Shown one piece after another: positions 57,036-64,000 of a stretch of DNA of 64,000 nucleotides (the stretch's first letter is position 1; every line of letters begins with the position of its first letter). The position numbers and the translations under genes are program-made. The stretch comes from Caprella mutica (lineage: Eukaryota > Arthropoda > Malacostraca > Amphipoda > Caprellidae). The stretch lies in contig CANNZV010000866.1 in NCBI GenBank assembly GCA_947561585.1, forward strand, positions 62,001-126,000. The letters run 5' to 3'. The notes under the pieces were generated by a model. That model was not told the origin of the DNA. It did no database searches and worked only from the letters and a program-made list of their open reading frames with translations.

Positions 57036-58900
57036 TTTTGTGTGGGTAGTTCCCACCATAGCATTCCCTGTAGTCAAATCCCACTATAACATTCCATTCT
57101 ATGTGAGTAGACCTCACTATCACATTCACTACATGTATGACCCTACTATAACATTATATGTGGTTAGGCCCCCACCATAACATTCTATGTAGCTTTCCCA
57201 CCGTAACATTCTATGTAGCTTTCCCACCGTAACATTCTAAGTAGCTTTCCCACCGTAACATTCTAAGTAGCTTTCCCACCGTAACATTCTAAGTAGCTTT
57301 CCCACCGTAACATTCTAAGTAGCTTTCCCACCATAACATTCTAAGTAGCTTTCCCACCGTAACATTCTAAGTAGCTTTCCCCTCCATAACATTCTAAGTA
57401 GCTTTCCCACCGTAACATTCTAAGTAGCTTTCCCACCGTAACATTCTAAGTAGCTTTCCCACCGTAACATTCTAAGTAGCTTTCCCACCGTAACATTCTA
57501 AGTAGCTTTCCCACCGTAACATTCTAAGTAGCTTTCCCACCATAACATTCTAAGTAGCTTTCCCACCGTAACATTCTAAGTAGCTTTCCCCTCCATAACA
57601 TTCTAAGTAGCTTTCCCACCGTAACATTCTAAGTAGCTTTCCCACCGTAACATTCTATGTAGCTTTCCCACCGTAACATTCTAAGTAGCTTTCCCCACCG
57701 TAACATTCTAAGTAGCTTTCCCACCGTAACATTCTAAGTAGCTTTCCCACCGTAACATTCTAAGTAGCTTTCCCACCGTGACATTCTAAGTAGCTTTCCC
57801 ACCGTAACATTCTAAGTAGCTTTCCCACCGTAACATTCTAAGTAGCTTTCCCACCGTAACATTCTAAGTAGCTTTCCCACCGTAACATTCTAAGTAGCTT
57901 TCCCACCGTAACATTCTAAGTAGCTTTCCCACCATAACATTCTAAGTAGCTTTCCCACCGTAACATTCTAAGTAGCTTTCCCACCGTAACATTCTAAGTA
58001 GCTTTCCCCACCGTAACATTCTAAGTAGCTTTCCCACCGTAACATTCTAAGTAGCTTTCCCACCGTAACATTCTAAGTAGCTTTCCCACCGTAACATTCT
58101 AAATAGCTTTCCCCACCGTAACATTCTAAGTAGCTTTCCCACCATAACATTCTAAGTAGCTTTCCCACCGTAACATTCTAAGTAGCTTTCCCACCGTAAC
58201 ATTCTAAGTAGCTTTCCCACCGTAACATTCTAAGTAGCTTTCCCACCGTAACATTCTAAGTAGCTTTCCCACCATAACATTCTAAGTAGCTTTCCCACCG
58301 TAACATTCTAAGTAGCTTTCCCACCGTAACATTCTAAGTAGCTTTCCCCACCGTAACATTCTAAGTAGCTTTCCCACCGTAACATTCTAAGTAGCTTTCC
58401 CACCGTAACATTCTAAGTAGCTTTCCCACCATAACATTCTAAGTAGCTTTCCCCACCGTAACATTCTAAGTAGCTTTCCCCACCTTAACATTCTAAGTAG
58501 CTTTCCCCACCATAACATTCTAAGTAGCTTTCCCACCGTATCATTCTAAGTACCTTTCCCACCGTAACAATCTAAGTAGCTTTCCCACCGTAACAATCTA
58601 AGTAGCTTTCCCACCATAACATTCAAAGTAGCTTTCCCACCGTAACATTCTAAGTAGCTTTTCCACCGTAACATTCTAAGTAGCTTTCCCACCGTAACAA
58701 TCTAAGTAGCTTTCCCACCGTAACATTCTAAGTAGCTTTCCCCACCGTAACATTCTAAGTAGCTTTCCCCACCATAACATTCTAAGTAGCTTTCCCACCG
58801 TAACATTCTAAGTACCTTTCCCACCGTAACAATCTAAGTACCTTTCCCACCGTAACAATCTAAGTAGCTTTCCCACCATAACATTCTAAGTAGCTTTCCC
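57036..58900. repeat. 26-bp minisatellite, about 68 copies (GTAGCTTTCCCACCGTAACA core)
   Basis: Degenerate founder-like units at 57,036-57,180 (GTGTGGGTAGTTCCCACCAT, GTGAGTAGACCTCACTAT), then very uniform GTAGCTTTCCCACCGTAACA plus TTCTAA. Variants CACCAT, CCCTCCAT and a 27-bp CCCCACC form recur in order (CCTCCATAAC at 57,381 and 57,590, about eight units apart). At the right end CATTCT changes to CAATCT. Confidence 0.96.
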
Positions 58901-59101
58901 TCTCCTACCTTTACTCGTCTTCATCTTCTGAGCCGTCATCACTTTTGCATAACGACTTCTTTTTCCAGGCAATCGGGAAGTTAATAAAAGTTAGTTCTGT
59001 GATGAGGTCTGGAGATGAGGTGCTTCAGTCGATATTTCTCCAAGAGAATCATAACGACATCGCCCCCTGAGTGTAATACTGCACAGTTCCTTGTATGTAA
59101 A
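58901..59101. other. Unique segment containing a possible terminal coding exon
   Basis: Short non-repetitive interval of moderate GC between the 26-bp array and a MITE. Holds the minus-strand candidate exon described separately. Confidence 0.3.
58911..59008 (-). CDS. Candidate terminal exon with acidic C-terminus (speculative)
   Basis: After a possible acceptor (CTCATCTCCAG, AG at 59,010-59,009), the minus strand reads about 31 codons, including ITELTFINFPIAWKKKSL, and ends LCKSDDGSEDEDE then TAA. Basic KKK followed by an acidic Ser/Asp/Glu tail is common at true protein C-termini and unusual in AT-rich noncoding DNA. There is no ATG, an upstream stop sits 5' of the acceptor, and no other exon was found. 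Could be chance. Confidence 0.15.
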
Positions 59102-59366
59102 GGACCGTACACACACAAAATTGTCTAAGCCTTTCCACCAGATTTTTCGCAAAGCTCCTCCTACTTTTTCCATAAGATTTTTTGAATCAAATAAGAAAAA
59201 ACGATAGATTTAATATTTGTTTTAGTTAGTATCCATAATACCTGCAATTATCATAGATACGTTTTTCATCGTTTTTTAAATGATTCAAAAGTTTCATGGA
59301 AAGGTGGGAGGAGCTTAGCAAAAAGTCTGATGGAAAGACTTAAAAAACCCTGTGTGTGTACGGCCC
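59102..59366. mobile_element. TIR element with GG(A/G)CCGTACACACACA termini
   Basis: Left end GGACCGTACACACACAAAAT, then GTCTAAGCCTTTCCACCAGA. Right end, inverted, GGGCCGTACACACACAGGGT, then AAGTCTTTCCATCAGA. Inner arms (GCAAAGCTCCTCCTAC / GGTGGGAGGAGCTTAGC) also pair, so most of the 265 bp folds back. The centre holds a GTATCCATAATACC / TATCATAGATAC hairpin word. No transposase. Confidence 0.8.
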
Positions 59367-61212
59367 ATAAAAGTAATTTCGAAAACACACACTTGGATTG
59401 GGAGGGAGAATGTCTTTGAACCTTGCTACTTAAACTCTGGCTTTTGATAAACAAAATTGAACTTGTTGCAACAGTTTGATTATTCAGATTTGAAGGTAAC
59501 TCTCTTGTACTTTTTATAATCATGAATGCAAAGCATATATTGCACAGTATTAATAAAGGATATTTGTTAATAGATGTATACACTTTAAGCACAAGAGCTT
59601 TCGTTGATTTGAACAACATCAGAGGAGGGATTCGGAGAATTTTTCGAAAGTAATTAAACGAATATAGAATTGGTCGTATAAAAATGATTGGACAGAGAAC
59701 TATTGAATTAATTATTGTAGAAAGGATTCTATTTTTGAGAACGATTTCTCCATTTGATTAAATGCTTTCGATAAATTGCTTTCAATCAATTTTCTATTCG
59801 ATTCTGTTTTCATTTTCTGCTATTGAGGCATTATAGCAAGCGAATGCAGTCTCCTAAAGATATTTTAGTAGGCAATGCTTGGATATAATCATTTATGTCT
59901 TTAGGTGATATATGCACATGTTCTCTTTCAAATGATGCATCTCACGAGTTGTTGTTTTTTGAGATATTTTCCTTGAAGAATTGAAAACTATTTTTTCATG
60001 AACGACTCTATCATAAAGTAAATAAAGTACATGTGTTCGCTTACTTTAGTTACGTAGAATAGGCTTTCTTTAGTCATACATATATTAAAAAAAATCACAA
60101 AAAATCACGTTTTTTTCAAGCTTAAATTAGTTTAAGACATAAAGTGATAAGCCATGTATACAATTTTTCTCCATTATCCTTCTTCAATATGTATACTCTT
60201 TTTAATTTCAAAATAAAATTACCGGAATATTGTGATTTTGCAAAAATGTCATCAGGTTTTAATTTCTATCACTTAATTTCTATACTGGTGTTAGTTCAGT
60301 TATTTAGTGGAGGGCTTAACGTCTGCTTGGGAAAAAAATGCATATTGATAACGTTAATAGGAAAATGGTTGCAAATAACTTTAAAGAAATAGTGTACCAT
60401 TTAACGCGACATGTTTTACGCCTAATTTTTTTATATATAAACATTAGACAGATAACATTATCAAGAAAGAATTTGTATAAAAAAAATCATTTTTTTTTTG
60501 GTAACAATGCTCATGTATGCAAATAAGCTACTCCGTCAATACATTTACTGATGATATATTATATACAACTCAAAGTATATAATCAATTTTGAATTATGAA
60601 ATAGAACTTGTGTTGAAACGATAATAAAAATAGAATAAAATCAAGCATATAATCTAAACCAAATCAATACAGCAATCGTTACCTACAAGAATAGTCTCTT
60701 TCCCCGTACCTCTTTCTTGCCGTCACATCTATCTACCTACCTACCGTACATTTATCCATCTGTGTACATAGATTTGCTGCCTCACAAAGGCCTGTCTCAT
60801 AGCCTCCTCTTTTGTCAAAGTTATCACCGTCTGTAAATTGCACCCAATAAACTTGAGCAAGAGCTCTACCTACAAAAGAAAGGCAGGGAATATCTTCCCC
60901 GGCAAGAAACTAATTCATCACGCTAAAAGGATAATTTTCTTAATTAGATGAGGTGAAGAAAGTAAACTTGAAGTTTAGAGGTGAATAAAATTATCTCCTC
61001 ACAGAGAAATGAGTTTGGAGAAATGGTTAACACTTTGACATAATTAACAACTGCCTGAAATAAATGGAAAAATGTTACTTAGGAATAATATCATTATAGA
61101 CTGTTTACTATAGGAAAATAGATTTGGTAGTTTTGAAATATGTTATATTTAACTTTGCAGAATATGTCGATCAGGTGTTTAATAAATGATATTATACTAT
61201 CAGGGTAAGCTT
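59367..61212. other. AT-rich interval; unique GC-richer block at 60.68-60.95 kb
   Basis: Short frames at 59,266-59,619 and 60,144-60,526 show no domain and are AT-driven. The block at about 60,680-60,950 (including CTATCTACCTACCTACCGTA and CAAAGGCCTGTCTCATAGCC) is unique and of moderate GC; possibly conserved noncoding or an untranslated exon. Confidence 0.3.
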
Positions 61213-61214
61213 CA

Positions 61215-61735
61215 AGTTATCGGGATGCAATTCCGTAGATTGAAAACTGTAAGTAAATAAAATATTGGGATACAATTCCGTAGTCTAGAAAATTTAAGTA
61301 ATTGAAATATTGGGATGCAATTTCATAGACTGAAAAATAAAAGTAAACTAAATATTGGGATGCAATTCTTAGACTGAAAACTGAAAGTAAATGAAATATT
61401 GGGATGCAATTCTTAGACTGAAAACTGAAAGTAAATGAAATATTGGGATGCAATTCTTAGACTGAAAACTGAAAGTAAATGAAATATTGGGATGCAATTC
61501 TTAGACTGAAAACTGAAAGTAAATGAAATATTGGGATGCAATTCTTAGACTGAAAACTGAAAGTAAATGAAATATTGGGATGCAATTCTTAGACTGAAAA
61601 CTGAAAGTAAAGGAAATATTGGGATGGAATTCCGTAGACTGAAACAAAAAGTAAATGAAATATTGGGATGCAATTCCGTAGACTAAAACTAAAAGTAAAT
61701 GAAATATTGGGATGCAATATCGTAGAGTAGGGATA
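61215..61735. repeat. 44-bp minisatellite, about 12 copies
   Basis: GGGATGCAATTCTTAGACTG, AAAACTGAAAGTAAATGAAA, TATT. GGGATG recurs every 44 bp (61,401; 61,445). The middle six copies are identical; outer copies are divergent (CCGTAGACT, CATAGACT). Confidence 0.94.
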
Positions 61736-62130
61736 TACATACGAATGTAAAGTGTTATTTAACAGACTAATGGAATTTGCTATCCTTTTTACCATGAATA
61801 TTGAAAGCTTAGAATAAACGTAGATAATTATTCTCTAACTTATTAATTTTATATCTCAAATATAGAAGGCATATTTATCTATGTTAATTGAAGCGATAAC
61901 AATAATGCAGACAGAAATTTATTATATGATAAATATCTAATGATTGATATCGCTACACGTCATTGAAGGCTGAAACAGCATTTCTCAATTTTTTTTTTTT
62001 TTAGTTATTGAAAATTATAAGAATTGTTCAATTTTCAATGTATTGTAGACTTAAATTCTTCGCATCGAATTTAGTAGTTGTTTGTTTATGATATAATAAT
62101 TCAGTTAAATAGAATATGGGTAAACACATT
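61736..62130. other. AT-rich spacer
   Basis: Includes a T-run at about 61,990-62,002. Nothing else seen. Confidence 0.3.
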
Positions 62131-62132
62131 TA

Positions 62133-63172
62133 ACCCTATAATGGGGGATGGTACACAACATACTGGCCACCCTATAATGGGGGATGGTACACAACATACT
62201 GGCCACCCTATAATGGGGGATGGTACACACCATAGTGGCCACCCTATAATGGGGGATGGTACACACCATAGTGGCCACCCTATAATGGGGGATGGTACAG
62301 CATACTGGCCACCCTATAATGGGGGATGGTACACAACATACTGGCCACCCTATAATGGGGGATGGTACACACCATAGTGGCCACCCTATAATGGGGGATG
62401 GTACAGACCATAGTGGCCACCCTATAATGGGGGATGGTACACACCATACTGGCCACCCTATAATGGGGGATGGTACAGCCTACTGGCCACCCTATAATGG
62501 GGGAAGGTACACACCATACTGGCCACCCTATAATGGGGGATGGTACAGCATACTGGCCACCCTATAATGGGGGATGGTACACACCATACTGGCCACCCTA
62601 TAATGGGGGATGGTACACACCATACTGGCCACCCTATAATGGGGGATGGTACACACCATACTGGCCACCCTATAATGGGGGAAGGTACACACCATACTGG
62701 CCACCCTATAATGGGGGATAGTACAGCCTACTGGCCACCCTATAATGGGGGATGGTACACACCATACTGACCACCCTATAATGGGGGATGGTACACACCA
62801 TACTGGCCACCCTATAATGGGGGAAGGTACACACCATACTGGCCACCCTATAATGGGGGATGGTACAGCATACTGGCCACCCTATAATGGGGGATGGTAC
62901 ACACCATACTGACCACCCTATAATGGGGGATGGTACACACCATACTGGCCACCCTATAATGGGGGATGGTACAGCCTACTGGCCACCCTATAATGGGGGA
63001 AGGTACACACCATACTGGCCACCCTATAATGGGGGATGGTACAGCATACTGGCCACCCTATAATGGGGGATGGTACACACCATACTGACCACCCTATAAT
63101 GGGGGATGGTACACACCATAGTGGCCACCCTATAATGGGGGATGGTACAACCTACTGGCCACCCTATAATGG
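62133..63172. repeat. 36/33-bp minisatellite, about 29 copies (GGCCACCCTATAATGGGGGA core)
   Basis: GGCCACCCTATAATGGGGGA then TGGTACACACCATACT (36 bp), or a 33-bp form with TGGTACAGCATACT. Both lengths are 3n, so overlapping plus frames (HPIMGDGTHHTG) stay open. Blocks repeat: the GTACAGCATACTGG form followed by CATACTGACCACC occurs near 62,866 and 63,042 (176 bp apart). ACCCTATAATGGGGG is self-complementary at its ends. Confidence 0.95.
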
Positions 63173-63307
63173 TGTAAGAATCTCATCAAGAGATGACTCA
63201 ATCGTGTCCCAATCTTGATCGTCAATAAAGATCTGACGCTAGAAAAATGACGGTCCATTTAATGCCGGACACACTATTTATTGGCTACTGAAATGGGAGG
63301 CAACTCT

Positions 63308-63375
63308 GTGTGCACCATGAGGTGTGTGCCATAGGGTGTGCACCATGGGTCAGAGCACCATGAAGTGTGCGCCAT
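63308..63375. repeat. Short degenerate repeat, GTGTGCACCATGAGG core
   Basis: Four copies of GTGTGCACCATGRGG-like words at about 18-22 bp spacing. Confidence 0.65.
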
Positions 63376-63828
63376 CCCTCGTTGGGATGTCAGGGGTTTA
63401 GGATTTTGTCTTTGGTAGTTTATAAATGTGTAAAGATTTCCCATAAATCAGAATATAGACGAGGAATAATAATAATAAATTTTAAGGAAATAAATATCAG
63501 TAAATCAAATCATACCAATGCTATAATAAGAGCAGTTTCGTCTGTCAGTCACACTAACCTAATAATACGCTTGGCAAGTAGCTGATAGCATGGATAGGAA
63601 ATAATTCTGATGTCAGTTCAATAAATGGTTTAAATAAAATGGAATAAAACTAAATTAAATTTTATTCCATTCATCTGAAAATATTGGAGTGAAAGTGAAG
63701 TCAGGGATAATAATTATTAAAAATAAATTGAACTACCATCAACTACCATTTTGATGGCACGCGTACACTAGTTTATATGATACCAGTGTATTGCTTGCAC
63801 TGGTAACACTGGCTTGTGTTACATAGAA
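63376..63828. other. Unique AT-rich spacer
   Basis: No gene recognised. ACACTAGTTTATATGATACC and ACCAGTGTATTGCTTGCACT near 63,767-63,800 form a loose inverted repeat. Confidence 0.3.
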
Positions 63829-63900
63829 TATAGGGTGAGTTCCTAATTATCGGACAGCTTCATATTTTCGGGCATATAAGAAAACCTATGTAACTTTATA
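63829..63900. mobile_element. Left end of a GGGTAAGTTC-family element, cut by the window edge
   Basis: AGGGTGAGTTCCTAATTATC, then GGACAGCTTCATATTTTCGG and GCATATAAGAAAA, matches the arm order of the 24.6-kb palindrome (ATTACCGGTCAG...ATCTTCGGACATATAAG). The other end is presumably beyond position 64,000. Confidence 0.55.
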
Positions 63901-64000
63901 TTTTAGCTCGTTTTTTAATGTCCATTACACTTAGTGAACCTTAGTTGGTGGATGATGAATTAAATACGGGTAACAGTTTTTTATTACAATTATGTTATTA

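Noticed and set aside
59266..59619. 117-codon minus-strand frame
   Set aside because: Its C-terminal part runs into the TIR element ending at 59,366 and the rest is AT-driven with no motif.
62078..63218. HPIMGDGTHHTG repeat proteins
   Set aside because: Overlapping plus-strand frames of a 36/33-bp array, each starting at an in-unit ATG.

Overview
The window is AT-rich eukaryotic DNA with almost no coding content. The one convincing gene piece is the 5' coding exon of a two-pore-domain potassium (K2P) channel on the minus strand near 2.5-3.3 kb. It ends at a consensus GT splice donor inside the first pore motif. The K2P exon, GT-AG splicing, a 3' fragment of a non-LTR retrotransposon, and several families of short terminal-inverted-repeat elements point to an invertebrate animal, most likely an arthropod. 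A more precise assignment, such as a hemipteran insect, would be a guess.

The dominant content is tandem repeats. By my own tally about 28 kb, roughly 44% of the window, lies in about 38 minisatellite arrays. Most have unrelated units of 10 to 71 bp. The largest are a 4.7-kb array of 26/30-bp units (5.9-10.7 kb), a 50-bp array (34.2-36.2 kb), a 26-bp array (57.1-58.9 kb), a 16-bp array (50.3-51.9 kb), a 21-bp array (17.6-19.1 kb) fused to a second, different 21-bp array (19.1-19.6 kb), a 46-bp array (52.8-54.2 kb) and a 21-bp array (30.0-31.4 kb). Nearly all long open frames outside the K2P exon are translations of these arrays and are not listed as genes.

Between the arrays lie dispersed repeats: a recurrent 'AAGGTCAAGGTCA' family (six copies); a MITE with termini reading GGGTAACTACTCAATTACCG (three copies, one split by a larger element that itself contains a third); a family ending in GGGTAAGTTC/ATTATCGG, one copy of which is a near-perfect 210-bp palindrome; an hAT-like element (52.35-52.77 kb); several single-copy TIR elements; and a 5'-truncated LINE (55.3-55.8 kb, minus).

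Layout: 0-2.5 kb, K2P intron side with small arrays; 2.5-3.3 kb, K2P exon; 3.3-5.9 kb, dispersed elements; 5.9-10.7 kb, giant array; 10.7-17.6 kb, AT-rich DNA and small arrays; 17.6-23.8 kb, a run of six arrays; 24-29 kb, palindrome and nested elements; 29.5-31.4 kb, two arrays; 31.6-32.1 kb, homopolymers and a MITE; 33-37 kb, three arrays; 37-47 kb, inverted-related arrays and MITEs; 47-52 kb, a duplicated compound repeat; 52-59 kb, hAT-like element, arrays and LINE; 59-64 kb, MITE and arrays. I found no tRNA, rRNA, CRISPR or operon-type structure. No multi-gene pathway can be inferred. If the K2P gene continues to lower coordinates, positions 1-2477 are intron, and DNA above 3.3 kb is a 5' intron or upstream sequence.
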